Notes: generated from the letters alone by a model not told the origin. A stretch of DNA of 64,000 bases from Neolewinella litorea (GCF_004803465.1 NZ_SRSF01000002.1:577208-641207), one strand, 5' to 3'. Numbered from the stretch's first letter, positions 25,393-35,169 are shown. Numbers and translations are program-made.

Positions 25393-28300
25393 ATGCGAAT
25401 TCTACTCCCCCGCGGGGCGGGAGCCTACCTGTTATTGGTGGTCTCCATGCTGTGCGCCAATTTCCTCTCCGCCCAGGTTACCGGCACGGTAATCGACGCA
25501 GACACCGGTGATCCGCTCATTGGTGCCTCCGTATTGATCAAGGGCACTACTTCCGGGGTTGTTACCGATTTGGACGGCAATTATTCCATCAATGCCGAAC
25601 CGGCCAGTACCCTGGTATTTAGTTACACCGGCTACCAGACTCAGGAAGTGCTCGTCGGAAACGAATCGGTGATAGACGTGACCATGACCTCGGGGGAGTT
25701 GCTGGAGGAAGTGGTGGTCACCGGCTATACCGCCCAGAGCAAGCGCGACATTACCGGAGCCGTTGCGACCGTGGATTCCGAAGAATTGCTGGCCGTACCC
25801 GCCACCACCTTTGCCCAACAGTTGCAGGGTCGCGCTTCCGGAGTGACGGTAGTGAACGACGCTACGCCCGGCGGGGAAGCGACCATCCGTATCCGGGGAT
25901 ACGGAACGGTGGGGAACAACAGTCCGCTCTATGTGATCGACGGCGTACCCACCCGTAACCAGAACAACCTGAACCCGAACGATATCGAGTCACTGCAGGT
26001 ACTCAAGGACGCCTCAGCCGCCTCCATCTACGGCTCACGGGCCGCCAACGGAGTAGTCATCATTACTACCAAGAAAGGTAAATTAGGCAAGCCCACCATC
26101 TCCTACAACACCTACTACGGCCTGCAGAACGCCGCCCAGGATGTGGAAGTACTTAACGCCGAGGAGCTGGGTCGGTACCTTTACCTGGCCGATCTATACG
26201 CTGGCAAGGATCCTTCTCACGGACAGTACGACTTCGGTCCGAACGGCGAGGTATCCATCCCTAACTACGTATTTCCCAGTGGCGCCGAAACGGCCAACGA
26301 GGATGAATACGCCCTAACGCCGGGCAACATCAACGCCATCACGCGCTCCGCCGACACCTACTGGTGGGGGGAAGTGACCCGCTCGAATGCCCCCATTCAG
26401 AACCACCAGATTTCCGCTACCGGAGCCACGGAATTCGCGCGCTACGCCTTCAGCATGAACTACTTCGACCAGGAAGCCATCACCCGCTTCGTGGCCTACG
26501 AACGCATGTCGCTGCGTGCCAATACACAGTTCTCGGCCATCAGCGACCGGCTGCGCATCGGGGAGAACTTCACCGTATCCTTCGGCAACCGCAAGGGCGG
26601 CTTCAGCAACAACAACGAGCAGAACGCCGTCTCTGGCTCCTACAAGCACCACCCCCTGCTGCCCGTATACGACATCGCCGGCAACTTCGCCGGCAGTCGC
26701 GGGGCTAACCTCGGCAACAACTTTAACCCCTACGCCGTACTGGCCCGGGACCAAGACGACCGGAACTACAACCTGCGAGCCTTCGGTAACGTATACGCGG
26801 AATTTGACCTTATCGAGAACCTGACTGCGAAGACGAGCTTTGGCCTGGACGCCAATACCAGCCGCAGCCGGAACATCGGTCGCCCCCAGCCCGAGTACGT
26901 AGAGGGCAACTTCATCAACAGCCTTAGCATCGGTGATTCGTACGAGTACGAATGGGTCTGGACCAACACCCTGGCCTACAGCAAGGAGCTTTCTTCCGAG
27001 CATCAGGTGTCCGGTCTGGCCGGTATCGAGGCCATCAGTGGCTTCGGAGAGTTCTCCAACGCCAGCCGCCAGCGCTTCCCCTCCGAAAACAACGCAATCA
27101 TCTCCTACCTGAACCTTGGTGACCTGACCACGGCCAGTAACAGTGGCGGTACCTTCAAGGATTTCTCGCTGTTCAGTGTCTTCGCCCAGGCGAACTACTC
27201 CTTCCGCGACCGCTACCTGGTCCAGGTCATCGGCCGCTACGACCAGTCTTCGCGCTTCCTCACCGCCGACAACGCCGCCTTCTTCCCTTCCGTGAGCCTG
27301 GGTTGGCGTGTGTCCGACGAACCCTTCTTCGACGGACTCAGCGGCGTTTTCAGCGACCTTAAACTGCGGTACGGTTGGGGACAAACGGGTAACCAGGAGA
27401 TCGGCGACTACAACGGCTTCACCACCTACCGCTCCAACATCTTCAACGCCGGCTACCCCATCGACGGCAACCCGAGTTCCCCGGTCATCGGTTTCGATGC
27501 CTCCAGCTTTGGCAACCCCCTGGCGCAGTGGGAAACCACGACCTCCAACAACCTCGGTTTCGACGGCAGCATGTTCAACAGCCGCCTCGACGTAGAACTT
27601 GACCTCTGGACCCGCAGCACCACGGACGTTCTTCTACAAGTGCCCATCACCTTCAGTGCGGGAGACGCTTCTCCCCCCGCCTTCAACGTAGGTGAAGTAT
27701 CCAACCGCGGTATCGACCTCGGACTGAACTGGACCGGCGGATCGGACAACTTCTACTACAGCATCGGCGGCAACTTCTCCACCTACCGCAATGAAGTAGT
27801 AGCCCTCAACGATGCGGATGCCCGGATCTTCGGCTACGGTTCGCGCGTACCCTCCATGACGGTCACCCAGGCCGGCTTCCCAATTTCCTCCTTCTTCGGC
27901 TTCCAGACCGACGGAATCTTCCAAAGTCAGGCCGAGGCCGATGCCCACCCGGAATACGGCAGCTATAACGCTCCCGGCAAGTTCCGCTTCGTAGACGTGA
28001 ACAACGACGGAGTCATATCCGACGCCGACCGTACTATTATTGGCAACCCCCACCCGGACTTCACCTACGGCGTGAACCTGACCCTGGGATACGGCAATTT
28101 CGAACTGAACGTTTTCGGTAACGGGTCGCAAGGCAACGATGTCTTTAACTACACCCGCTTCTTCGCTGACTTCAACACCTTCCAGGGTAACCGCTCGCGC
28201 CGGGCACTGTACGATGCCTGGCAGCCTACCAACCCCACCGCCCCCCGTGAGCAGTGGGTTGCCGCCAACCCCGGCGCCACCTCACCCATCATGGACGCCA

Positions 28301-28587
28301 ACGACCAGATCAGCAGCCAGGTATCGGATTACCTTATTGAGGACGGTAGCTTCTTCCGCATCCGCAACATCCAGCTCACTTACACCCTTCCGGGCAGTCT
28401 GGGCTCGCGGCTCGGTCTTTCGAACGCCCAGGTGTACCTGCAGGGACAGAACATGATCACCATCACCAAATACAATGGCCTTAACCCGGAAATTCAGTCC
28501 AACACCGATACGACGCTAGGATTCGACGGCGGCTACATGCCGGTTTCGAGAACCCTGCTCTTCGGACTGAACATCAGTTTCCAATAA
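25393..28587 (+). CDS. SusC/RagA-family TonB-linked outer membrane protein
   Basis: The product has 1064 residues with a signal peptide ending LSAQ. Residues 28-115 are a CarboxypepD_reg-like domain (VTGTVIDADTGDPLIGASV). The SusC signature follows (EEVVVTGYTAQSKRDITGAV), then the plug (LQGRASGVTVVNDATPGGEA; IRIRGYGTVGNNSPLYVIDG; DIESLQVLKDASAASIYGSR; ANGVVIITTKKG) and a barrel ending in LLFGLNISFQ. SusC proteins import oligosaccharides or peptides across the outer membrane together with a SusD lid; the SusD-like partner is the next gene, 72 bp downstream. No glycoside hydrolase, peptidase or hybrid sensor is adjacent, so the ligand cannot be inferred. The call is very secure. Confidence 0.97.
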   Translation: MRILLPRGAGAYLLLVVSMLCANFLSAQVTGTVIDADTGDPLIGASVLIKGTTSGVVTDLDGNYSINAEPASTLVFSYTGYQTQEVLVGNESVIDVTMTSGELLEEVVVTGYTAQSKRDITGAVATVDSEELLAVPATTFAQQLQGRASGVTVVNDATPGGEATIRIRGYGTVGNNSPLYVIDGVPTRNQNNLNPNDIESLQVLKDASAASIYGSRAANGVVIITTKKGKLGKPTISYNTYYGLQNAAQDVEVLNAEELGRYLYLADLYAGKDPSHGQYDFGPNGEVSIPNYVFPSGAETANEDEYALTPGNINAITRSADTYWWGEVTRSNAPIQNHQISATGATEFARYAFSMNYFDQEAITRFVAYERMSLRANTQFSAISDRLRIGENFTVSFGNRKGGFSNNNEQNAVSGSYKHHPLLPVYDIAGNFAGSRGANLGNNFNPYAVLARDQDDRNYNLRAFGNVYAEFDLIENLTAKTSFGLDANTSRSRNIGRPQPEYVEGNFINSLSIGDSYEYEWVWTNTLAYSKELSSEHQVSGLAGIEAISGFGEFSNASRQRFPSENNAIISYLNLGDLTTASNSGGTFKDFSLFSVFAQANYSFRDRYLVQVIGRYDQSSRFLTADNAAFFPSVSLGWRVSDEPFFDGLSGVFSDLKLRYGWGQTGNQEIGDYNGFTTYRSNIFNAGYPIDGNPSSPVIGFDASSFGNPLAQWETTTSNNLGFDGSMFNSRLDVELDLWTRSTTDVLLQVPITFSAGDASPPAFNVGEVSNRGIDLGLNWTGGSDNFYYSIGGNFSTYRNEVVALNDADARIFGYGSRVPSMTVTQAGFPISSFFGFQTDGIFQSQAEADAHPEYGSYNAPGKFRFVDVNNDGVISDADRTIIGNPHPDFTYGVNLTLGYGNFELNVFGNGSQGNDVFNYTRFFADFNTFQGNRSRRALYDAWQPTNPTAPREQWVAANPGATSPIMDANDQISSQVSDYLIEDGSFFRIRNIQLTYTLPGSLGSRLGLSNAQVYLQGQNMITITKYNGLNPEIQSNTDTTLGFDGGYMPVSRTLLFGLNISFQ

Positions 28588-28659
28588 GTCTACCCCTCTC
28601 GTTCGGGCATTTTCAATAATGCCCTGAGCAAACTAACCCACGATATAAACGCAATAAAA

Positions 28660-30402
28660 ATGAATAGCTTCCGCGTAATAATTCCCCTGCTGGCGCTGGC
28701 CACGGTCTTATGGAACTGTAGCGAAGAGTTTCTGGAAAGAACGCCACAGGGACAGATCAGTACCGCCTCCACCCAAACTCCCGAAGGGGTGGAAAGCCTC
28801 TTGATCGGTGCCTACGCCATGGTTGATGGCACGGGACTCGATGGCCAGGCTCCCTGGAATAATGATATCACCAACTGGGTTTTCGGTGGTATCGCCTCCG
28901 ACGATGCACTGAAAGGTACCGATGCCGGCGACCAGCCCGAGCAATCCTTTATTGAACGCTACGAGTTTAACTCTTTCAATGGCCACATCCGCAACAAGTG
29001 GCGGGGTGTGTACAAAGGCGTGGCCCGGACCAACGACGTTATCACCACTGCCCGCAACGTTGAAGGGTTGACCGAGGAACGCCGCGCGCAAATCATCGCC
29101 GAGGCCCGGTTCCTACGCGGCATCTTTCACTTCGAGGCCCAAAAGATGTGGCGCTTCCCGATCTACGTCGGTGACGACGTGTACGACATTAATGACGTAG
29201 AATCGACCAAGGTCCCTAATGACGGCAAAATCTGGGAAGAAATCGAGGCGGATTTCAAGGCTGCCGCCGATGTTCTGCCGGACAACCAGGCACAAGTAGG
29301 CCGGCCCACCAGCTGGGCGGCCAAGGCCTTCCTCGCCAAAGCCAAGATGTACCAGGGTTGGGACGACAGCGGCAATGCCGTCATCGGTAAACTGCAGGAA
29401 GCCAAGCCCCTGCTCGAAGAGATCATCAACAGCGGTCGCTACCGCCTCACCCCCCAGTTCTCCCACAACTTCCTGGTGGAAACCCGGAACAACGAAGAGT
29501 CCATCTGGGAAGTACAGTACGCAGTGAGCAGTGCAACCGGTGATGCCGCCACCCAGGGTGTCGGTCTGGCGCACCCCTACATCGCTCCCTGGGGCTGCTG
29601 TGGCTTCTACCAGGCTTCGCAGAACCTCGTTAACGCTTTCCGCACGGACGACGAAGGATTACCATTCCTGGAAACCTTCGACTCGGAAGACGTTACCCAC
29701 GAAACCGAGTACACCGACCCGCTTGATCCCCGACTCGACCACACCGTGGGCCGCCCGGGTATCCTGTATAAAAACTTCCAGATCCACCAGACCGACTTCA
29801 TCCGCGACCTGTCCTACGCCGGTCCCTTCTCTTCCATGAAGCACGTGGCCGAGCCGGAAGGCTTCGGAGTCACCGGCTGGGGTAACCTCTCGGCCAACAA
29901 CTACCGTATCATGCGCTACGGTATGATCCTGCTCTGGCTGGCCGAAGTGGAAGTCGAATTGGGCAACCTGGAACGCGCCCGCGAACTGGTCAATCAGATC
30001 CGGGAGCGCGCCGGCAACTCGGAAGACTTTGTTCCCAAGGTGATCCAGGGGGCCAACAGCCGCCAGGAGTACAGCTTCGTTGACGGCGAGGTTGCTGCCA
30101 ACTATAAGGTCGACACCTACGACGAGCCGTGGACCGATCAGGACATGGCCCGTCAGGCCGTCCGCTTCGAAACCCGCCTCGAGTTCGCCATGGAAGGCCA
30201 TCGCTTCTTCGACCTGCAGCGCTGGGGCGTACAGTCGGAAGTACTCAACGCCTACCTCGACAGCGAGGAAGAGCATCGGGTATACCTCCGCGGCGTAACC
30301 TTCGAGGCACCCCAGGACCAGTACTACCCCATCCCCACCGAGGCCATCGACCGCTCGATCCTCAACGGAGAACCGACGATCACCCAGGATCCGAATTACT
30401 AG
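28660..30402 (+). CDS. RagB/SusD family nutrient-uptake lipoprotein
   Basis: The product has 580 residues with a lipobox (TVLWNC) and the standard SusD start (CSEEFLERTPQGQIST). The TPR-like helices include RGVYKGVARTNDVITTARN and AEARFLRGIFHFEAQKMWRF, and the C-terminus has ETRLEFAMEGHRFFDLQRWG and QDQYYPIPTEAIDRS, the two most conserved SusD segments. It would sit on the outer surface as a lid over the SusC barrel and bind the ligand. The gene follows susC in one operon and is followed by a strong terminator at 30476. The family call is certain; the substrate is unknown. Confidence 0.97.
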   Translation: MNSFRVIIPLLALATVLWNCSEEFLERTPQGQISTASTQTPEGVESLLIGAYAMVDGTGLDGQAPWNNDITNWVFGGIASDDALKGTDAGDQPEQSFIERYEFNSFNGHIRNKWRGVYKGVARTNDVITTARNVEGLTEERRAQIIAEARFLRGIFHFEAQKMWRFPIYVGDDVYDINDVESTKVPNDGKIWEEIEADFKAAADVLPDNQAQVGRPTSWAAKAFLAKAKMYQGWDDSGNAVIGKLQEAKPLLEEIINSGRYRLTPQFSHNFLVETRNNEESIWEVQYAVSSATGDAATQGVGLAHPYIAPWGCCGFYQASQNLVNAFRTDDEGLPFLETFDSEDVTHETEYTDPLDPRLDHTVGRPGILYKNFQIHQTDFIRDLSYAGPFSSMKHVAEPEGFGVTGWGNLSANNYRIMRYGMILLWLAEVEVELGNLERARELVNQIRERAGNSEDFVPKVIQGANSRQEYSFVDGEVAANYKVDTYDEPWTDQDMARQAVRFETRLEFAMEGHRFFDLQRWGVQSEVLNAYLDSEEEHRVYLRGVTFEAPQDQYYPIPTEAIDRSILNGEPTITQDPNY

Positions 30403-30464
30403 CACTAACCGGACCCTCGCTGGTTGACTACCGTCGATGAAGTGAGGTCCGCTGAATAATTACC

Positions 30465-30715
30465 CAAAACTGGCAGGCCCGTGACGAGATACGTCGCGGG
30501 CCTTTTCTTTTTTACCCGGCAATAGCTGGACGATCCAGACCGGGTTCTCGCCAGACAACTATCGTCAACGCAGAGAGGCCCTCCAGTTCAGCGAGGTCCA
30601 GACCATTGCTCAAAACTGGCAGCCCCGTGAAGCGCGGGCTCTACTCTATTCTATCCGGCATCAGCAGGACAATCTGGACCGGACACTCCCCGAACGACTA
30701 TCGTCGACGCAGCGA
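30465..30715. repeat. Two diverged copies of an intergenic segment after susD
   Basis: CAAAACTGGCAG begins both copies, at 30465 and 30611. The shared order is: CCCCGTGA-like stem with GCGGGC, a T-rich run, CCGGCA, a CTGGAC-like patch, and GACTATCGTCGACGCAG (ACAACTATCGTCAACGCAG in copy one). Many substitutions and small indels separate them. Copy one contains the susCD terminator; copy two has lost the hairpin symmetry. Confidence 0.55.
30476..30513 (+). terminator. Intrinsic terminator of susCD
   Basis: GGCCCG (30476-30481) pairs with CGGGCC (30497-30502), with an inner GACG/CGTC extension, followed by TTTTCTTTTTT. It lies about 75 bp after the susD stop. Confidence 0.85.
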
Positions 30716-30742
30716 GATCCCGCGCCACGGCAATTTCCGAAC

Positions 30743-30773
30743 AAAAAAACCCGCGGCGCAAACGCGCCGCGGG
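30743..30773 (-). terminator. Intrinsic terminator of the nrd genes
   Basis: On the minus strand CCCGCGGCGC pairs perfectly with GCGCCGCGGG around a four-base loop (GTTT) and is followed by seven T. It lies about 30 bp downstream of the nrdA stop. Confidence 0.9.
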
Positions 30774-30804
30774 CCAATGAATGTGGGATTGGGGAAAATA
30801 AATC

Positions 30805-33303
30805 TTAGGCGGAGCAGGCCACACAGTCCGGGTCGTCAAGACTGCACGTCTTGCCGACCTGGGCGGTCTGCTCGGCGCTGAGCTCCTCAAAACCTCCGGC
30901 CGAAACCGCGGTGGCCGTACCGCTATCCTGCCGGGGCTGGGGCACGCCGCCGGTCATCTTCGCGGGGGCGGATGACTCGCTGCGTGCTCCCTGCTTGACC
31001 TGTCCGTCGCCGTCGTCGCTTTGCTTGACCAGCTGGTCCTTGTCGACAGTGAACTTGATGGCGTCGCGGGCGGCTTTCGTGCGCAGGTAGTACATGCCGG
31101 TCTTCAGGCCCTTTTGCCAGGCATAGAAGTGCATGCTGGAGAGCTTGCCGAAGTTCACGTTCTCGACGAAGAGGTTCATCGACTGGCTCTGGCAAACGAA
31201 AGCGCCACGGTCGGCGGCCATGTCAATGACGATCTTCTGGCTGATCTCCCAGACCGTCTTGTAGAGGTCACGCAGGTACTGTGGTACATCGTCGAAGTCC
31301 TGGATGGAGCCGTTGCTCTGCATGAGGCGGTTGCGCATGCCGTTGTTCCACAGCCCAAGGCCGATAAGGTCGTGTAGCAGGTGCTTATTGACCACCACGA
31401 ACTCGCCCGAGAGCGTACGACGGGTGTACATATTGGAGCTGTAGGGCTCGAAGCACTCGTTGTTTCCGAGGATCTGGCTGGTGCTGGCCGTGGGCATGGG
31501 GGCCACGAGCAGACTGTTCCGCATGCCGTACTTGGCGAGGTCCTGCTTCAGGCCGGCCCAGTCCCAACGGTCGGAGGGCGTAACGCCCCAGAGGTCAAAC
31601 TGCAGTTCACCTTTGCTGGCCGGACTGCCGGGGTAGCTCTCGTAGTGGCCATCTTTCTTCGCCAGGGCGATCGATTCGGTACAGGCGGCAAAGTAGATCG
31701 CCTCGAAAATGTCCTTGTTCAACTGCCGGGCCTCGTCGCTGTCGAAGGGCATGCGCAGCATAATGAAGGCGTCGGCCAACCCTTGTACGCCCAGCCCGAT
31801 GGGGCGGTGGCGCATGTTAGAGTTGCGGGCCTCCTCGATCGGGTAATAGTTGCGGTCGATGACCTTGTTCAGGTTGCGCGTCACTACGCGGGTCACCTCC
31901 ACCAGCTTGTCGAGATCGTATTCCCGGGTTTCCTCGTTCACGTACTTGGGCAGGGCCAGACTGGCGAGGTTACAGACGGCTACTTCGTCCGGACTGGTGT
32001 ACTCCATGATCTCCGTACAGAGGTTGGAGCTGCGGATGGTGCCGAGGTTCTGCTGGTTCGATTTGCGGTTGGCGGCGTCCTTATAGAGGATATAGGGGGT
32101 GCCGGTTTCGATCTGGCTGTCGAGTACCGCGAACCACAGCTCCTGCGCCTTGACGACCTTGCGGGCACGGCCTTCCTGCTCGTACTGGTGGTACAGGGCC
32201 TCGAACTCACCGCTGTGGGCGTCGCACAGGCCGGGGGCCTCATTGGGGTCAAAGAGACTCCACTCACCGTCCTCCTTCACGCGCTGCATGAAGAGGTCGT
32301 TGACCCAGAGGGCGTAGAAAAGATCGCGGGCGCGCATTTCTTCCTTGCCGTGGTTCTTTTTCAGTTCGAGGAACTCGAAGATGTCGGCGTGCCAGGGTTC
32401 CAGGTAGACCGCGAAGGCGCCTTTACGCTTGCCGCCGCCCTGGTCCACGTAGCGGGCCGTATCGTTGAACACCTTCAGCATCGGCACAATACCGTTGGAA
32501 GTGCCGCCGGTGCCCTTGATGTAGCTGCCCGTGGCGCGGATGTTGTGGATGCTCAGTCCGATCCCGCCGGCGCTCTGGCTGATGCGGGCGCAGCGCCGGA
32601 GCGTCTCGAAGATCCCCTCGATGGAGTCATCCGTCATGGTCAGCAGGAAGCAGGAGCTCATCTGCGGTTTCGGCGTTCCGGAGTTGAAGAGCGTAGGCGT
32701 GGCGTGGATGAACCACTTCTCACTCATCAGTTGGTAGGTCTGGATGGCGCTTTCGATATCGTCCTGGTGGATGCCCACGGCGACACGCATCAGCATGTGC
32801 TGGGGGCGTTCGACCACGGCCCCGTCGCGGCGCATCAGGTAGCTGCGCTCCAGGGTTTTGTAGCCGAAGTAGTCGAACTCGAAGTCGCGGTCGTAGATGA
32901 TGGCCGCATCCAGGGTGGTGGCGTTGTCGCGGATCACCTGCATGGTATCGTCGCCGATCAGCCCTGCGGGGTCGCCGGTCTTGGGGTCAACGTAGTTGTA
33001 CAGCCCCTCCATGGTGGCGCTGAACGACTTGTCCGTTTCCTTGTGCAGGTTGCTGATGGCAATGCGGGCCGCCAGCTGGGCGTAGTCCGGGTGGACGGTC
33101 GACATTGAAGCGGCGGTCTCTGCGGCCAGGTTGTCCAGCTCTACGGTGGTGACGCCGTCGTACAGGCCCTGGATCACCTTTTTTGAGACAGTGATGTGGT
33201 CGACAAAGTTCTCGTCCAGTCCGTAGCACAGCTTCTTGATGCGGGCGGTGATCTTGTCGAAGGAGACGTCTTCTCGACGTCCTGAGCGTTTTATTACTTG
33301 CAT
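30805..33303 (-). CDS. nrdA: Ribonucleoside-diphosphate reductase, alpha (large) subunit, class I
   Basis: The product has 832 residues. An N-terminal ATP-cone ([20 protein letters not shown]; allosteric activity site) is followed by the catalytic barrel with the substrate-site Cys in PQMSSCFLL, the finger-loop Cys in NLCTEIMEY (thiyl radical site), the second redox Cys in VAVCNLASL, and [20 protein letters not shown]. The long flexible tail ends in DPDCVACSA, supplying the CxxC pair that re-reduces the active site. It converts ribonucleoside diphosphates to deoxyribonucleotides using a radical made by NrdB. The sequence resembles the eukaryote-like class Ia group common in Bacteroidota. Its start lies 15 bp beyond an inverted repeat that separates it from nrdB, so the two subunits may still share a transcript. 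Confidence 0.97.
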   Translation of the reverse strand: MQVIKRSGRREDVSFDKITARIKKLCYGLDENFVDHITVSKKVIQGLYDGVTTVELDNLAAETAASMSTVHPDYAQLAARIAISNLHKETDKSFSATMEGLYNYVDPKTGDPAGLIGDDTMQVIRDNATTLDAAIIYDRDFEFDYFGYKTLERSYLMRRDGAVVERPQHMLMRVAVGIHQDDIESAIQTYQLMSEKWFIHATPTLFNSGTPKPQMSSCFLLTMTDDSIEGIFETLRRCARISQSAGGIGLSIHNIRATGSYIKGTGGTSNGIVPMLKVFNDTARYVDQGGGKRKGAFAVYLEPWHADIFEFLELKKNHGKEEMRARDLFYALWVNDLFMQRVKEDGEWSLFDPNEAPGLCDAHSGEFEALYHQYEQEGRARKVVKAQELWFAVLDSQIETGTPYILYKDAANRKSNQQNLGTIRSSNLCTEIMEYTSPDEVAVCNLASLALPKYVNEETREYDLDKLVEVTRVVTRNLNKVIDRNYYPIEEARNSNMRHRPIGLGVQGLADAFIMLRMPFDSDEARQLNKDIFEAIYFAACTESIALAKKDGHYESYPGSPASKGELQFDLWGVTPSDRWDWAGLKQDLAKYGMRNSLLVAPMPTASTSQILGNNECFEPYSSNMYTRRTLSGEFVVVNKHLLHDLIGLGLWNNGMRNRLMQSNGSIQDFDDVPQYLRDLYKTVWEISQKIVIDMAADRGAFVCQSQSMNLFVENVNFGKLSSMHFYAWQKGLKTGMYYLRTKAARDAIKFTVDKDQLVKQSDDGDGQVKQGARSESSAPAKMTGGVPQPRQDSGTATAVSAGGFEELSAEQTAQVGKTCSLDDPDCVACSA

Positions 33304-33318
33304 GGCGATTAATTTTGA

Positions 33319-33389
33319 TATGCGATTTGCGATTCTCGATTCTCGATAGGCGATTTGGCTGCCGCACGGCTCTGCTCACTGCGTTCGTG
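33319..33389. repeat. Left arm of 71-bp inverted repeat around the four-helix-bundle gene
   Basis: This segment aligns without gaps to the reverse complement of 33834-33904, with about 58 of 71 positions identical. The best core is GATTTGGCTGCCGCAC. It also contains the small direct repeat GATTCTCGATTCTCGAT. It begins 15 bp upstream of the nrdA start codon. Confidence 0.9.
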
Positions 33390-33419
33390 CCGCCCTATCT
33401 ACTCGCTTCGCTCGCAAAT

Positions 33420-33803
33420 TCAGTTCTTGGTTTGGTTAATGCGATCGTCCATGGTGCGAACCGTGCGGACGAAAATGCTGATAAGTTGGTTGTTTTCATC
33501 CAGAAGAGCCGCTAGCCGGTCGGCGGCGTACAATTCGGACTGCTGAATGATTTTCAGGTTGATATGTGTTTCTCTGAGTTCCTTCAGGGCCAAGCTGCAT
33601 TTGTGGCGAAAGTCCTTGTCGGACTCCGCCGCACGAGCTTCTCCGTACAGCAGGGCGGGTGCACTGCCCGAGCGGAGAATTTGCTTGCCGAAATGCGCTC
33701 CGGCGAAACTGCTGGGTAGGTTAGCGGAGAGCCGGACAATCCGTACTGCAAAGTCAATGAGCCGTTGCTCCAGCTGGGCAGACTGCGATTGCGAGGATTT
33801 CAC
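33420..33803 (-). CDS. Four-helix-bundle protein (23S rRNA intervening-sequence protein family)
   Basis: The product has 127 residues from GTG 33803 (read as MKSSQSQSAQLEQRLIDFAV); the frame is open up to an ATG at 33851, but that part overlaps the inverted repeat. Family-typical segments are LIDFAVRIVRLSANLP, GKQILRSGSAPALLYGEARA, DFRHKCSLALKELRETHINL and ADRLAALLDENNQLISIFVRTVR. This family (TIGR02436) is known from open reading frames inside intervening sequences of 23S rRNA genes and as scattered chromosomal copies; relatives include the Avd proteins of diversity-generating retroelements. The biochemical function is not established. The gene lies between nrdB and nrdA, same strand, and is bounded by a 71-bp inverted repeat. 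Confidence 0.88.
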   Translation of the reverse strand: MKSSQSQSAQLEQRLIDFAVRIVRLSANLPSSFAGAHFGKQILRSGSAPALLYGEARAAESDKDFRHKCSLALKELRETHINLKIIQQSELYAADRLAALLDENNQLISIFVRTVRTMDDRINQTKN

Positions 33804-33833
33804 GTTATGCAGATATAGCAGTCGGCGGTTCAA

Positions 33834-33904
33834 GACGAGCGCAGCGAGCATTCTCGTGCGGCAGCCAAATCAAGAATCGAGAATCGAGAATCACATATCG
33901 CATA
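33834..33904. repeat. Right arm of 71-bp inverted repeat around the four-helix-bundle gene
   Basis: This is the partner of 33319-33389. It ends three bases from the stop codon of nrdB (33907-33909). Together with the left arm it bounds 444 bp containing only the four-helix-bundle gene. Confidence 0.9.
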
Positions 33905-33906
33905 CC

Positions 33907-34884
33907 TTAAAAGTCTTCATCCAGCGTAAACACCTGCTTGTCCCGGTCGCTGGTTACCCCGGCTTTCTGGTACTCGCCCACCCGCTTTTCGAAGAAGTTG
34001 GTCTTTCCCTGCAGGTTGATCATGTCCATCCACGGGAAGGGGTTTTCGACGTTCCAGACCTTCGATTCCCCGAGTTCCACCAGCAGGCGGTCGGCGACGA
34101 ACTCGATGTACTGGCACATCATGTCGGCGTTCATGCCGATCAGGTTCACGGGCAGGGAGTCGCTGACGAACTCCTTTTCGATCTCGACGGCATCCTTGAT
34201 GATCTTGGTCACCATCCCGTCTTCCAGTTTATGGACGATATGGTCGTTGTAGAGCAGACAGGCGAAGTCGCAGTGCATGCCCTCGTCGCGGCTGATCAGT
34301 TCGTTGGAGAAGGTCAAGCCGGGCATCAGACCGCGCTTCTTGAGCCAGAAGATCGAGCAGAAGGAACCGGAGAAGAAAATGCCTTCCACGGCGGCGAAGG
34401 CGACGATGCGCTCCGCGAAACTGCCGTTGTCGATCCAGCGCAGGGCCCACTCGGCCTTCTTCTGCACGCAGGGCATGGTTTCGATGGCGTTGAACAGGTG
34501 GTCCTTTTCGGCGGGGTCGCTGATGTAGGTGTCGATCAGCAGACTGTAGGTCTCGGAGTGGATGTTCTCCATCATGATCTGGAAACCGTAGAAGAACTTG
34601 GCTTCCGTGTACTGAACCTCGGCCACGAAATTTTCGGCCAGGTTCTCGTTGACAATGCCATCGCTGGCGGCAAAGAAGGCCAGCACGTGTTTGATGAAGT
34701 AGCGCTCGTTGTCGTTGAGCTTGTTGTTCCAGTCGTTGAGGTCGGCACTCAGGTCGATCTCCTCGGCCGTCCAGAAGCAGGCTTCATTGTCTTTGTAATA
34801 GCGCCAGATGTCGTCGTGCTGGATCGGAAAGAGAACGAAACGGTTGGGGTTCTCTACGAGGATGGGTTCTGTTTGGGCGTTCAT
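33907..34884 (-). CDS. nrdB: Ribonucleoside-diphosphate reductase, beta (small) subunit, class I
   Basis: The product has 325 residues from ATG 34884 ([20 protein letters not shown]); an ATG nine codons upstream is less likely. The diiron ligands are in segments [42 protein letters not shown] and [10 protein letters not shown]. The Tyr in [11 protein letters not shown] corresponds to the stable tyrosyl-radical site of class Ia R2 proteins. The C-terminus FTLDEDF is the peptide that docks in the large subunit. It generates the radical for NrdA. The upstream region holds a hairpin, a -7-like box and DnaA boxes, suggesting coupling of dNTP supply to replication initiation; in E. coli DnaA is known to act on nrdAB. 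Confidence 0.97.
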   Translation of the reverse strand: MNAQTEPILVENPNRFVLFPIQHDDIWRYYKDNEACFWTAEEIDLSADLNDWNNKLNDNERYFIKHVLAFFAASDGIVNENLAENFVAEVQYTEAKFFYGFQIMMENIHSETYSLLIDTYISDPAEKDHLFNAIETMPCVQKKAEWALRWIDNGSFAERIVAFAAVEGIFFSGSFCSIFWLKKRGLMPGLTFSNELISRDEGMHCDFACLLYNDHIVHKLEDGMVTKIIKDAVEIEKEFVSDSLPVNLIGMNADMMCQYIEFVADRLLVELGESKVWNVENPFPWMDMINLQGKTNFFEKRVGEYQKAGVTSDRDKQVFTLDEDF

Positions 34885-35022
34885 GACGGACTGTTTTGTG
34901 GGCAGTTCCAATTGGTATCGGAGTACTGCGGTTGGTTGGTTAAGGGCGTGCGGCCGGTCGTTTCCCCCCGGTAGCTTCGGTGGGGATGGGTCGGCGCAAA
35001 CCGTATCGTTGTGGTTGTCAGT

Positions 35023-35063
35023 GTACTAAGGCGGCTCCCCGTTTGGAAGGATGCCGCCTTAGT
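35023..35063 (-). other. Hairpin in the nrdB upstream region
   Basis: ACTAAGGCGGC (35025-35035) and GCCGCCTTAGT (35053-35063) form a perfect 11-bp stem with a 17-base loop, about 140 nt upstream of nrdB. No T-run follows on either strand, so it is not a plain terminator. It would lie in the leader of a transcript started near 35130. It may be a regulatory RNA element or protein-binding site; I do not recognise a known riboswitch. Confidence 0.6.
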
Positions 35064-35131
35064 CTAAGTGGTATCAGCAAGTCGGAACCTGCGCGGGTAC
35101 AACCAATTTGTTGTTTTCCCTCGTATAAGTG

Positions 35132-35139
35132 CCAAGATA
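35132..35139 (-). promoter_or_regulatory. Candidate -7 box (TATCTTGG) for nrdB
   Basis: On the minus strand TATCTTGG fits TAnnTTTG with one mismatch and lies about 250 nt upstream of nrdB. The first DnaA box begins 31 bp further upstream. No clear -33 TTG is seen. Confidence 0.3.
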
Positions 35140-35169
35140 GTGCTCCGGTTGGGAGATTTTACCGGGTAT

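Noticed and set aside
31381..33108. 575-codon plus-strand frame
   Set aside because: It is a shadow opposite nrdA, whose sense frame has all catalytic motifs.
33547..34974. 475-codon plus-strand frame
   Set aside because: It is antisense to nrdB and the four-helix-bundle gene, both of which have clear family motifs.
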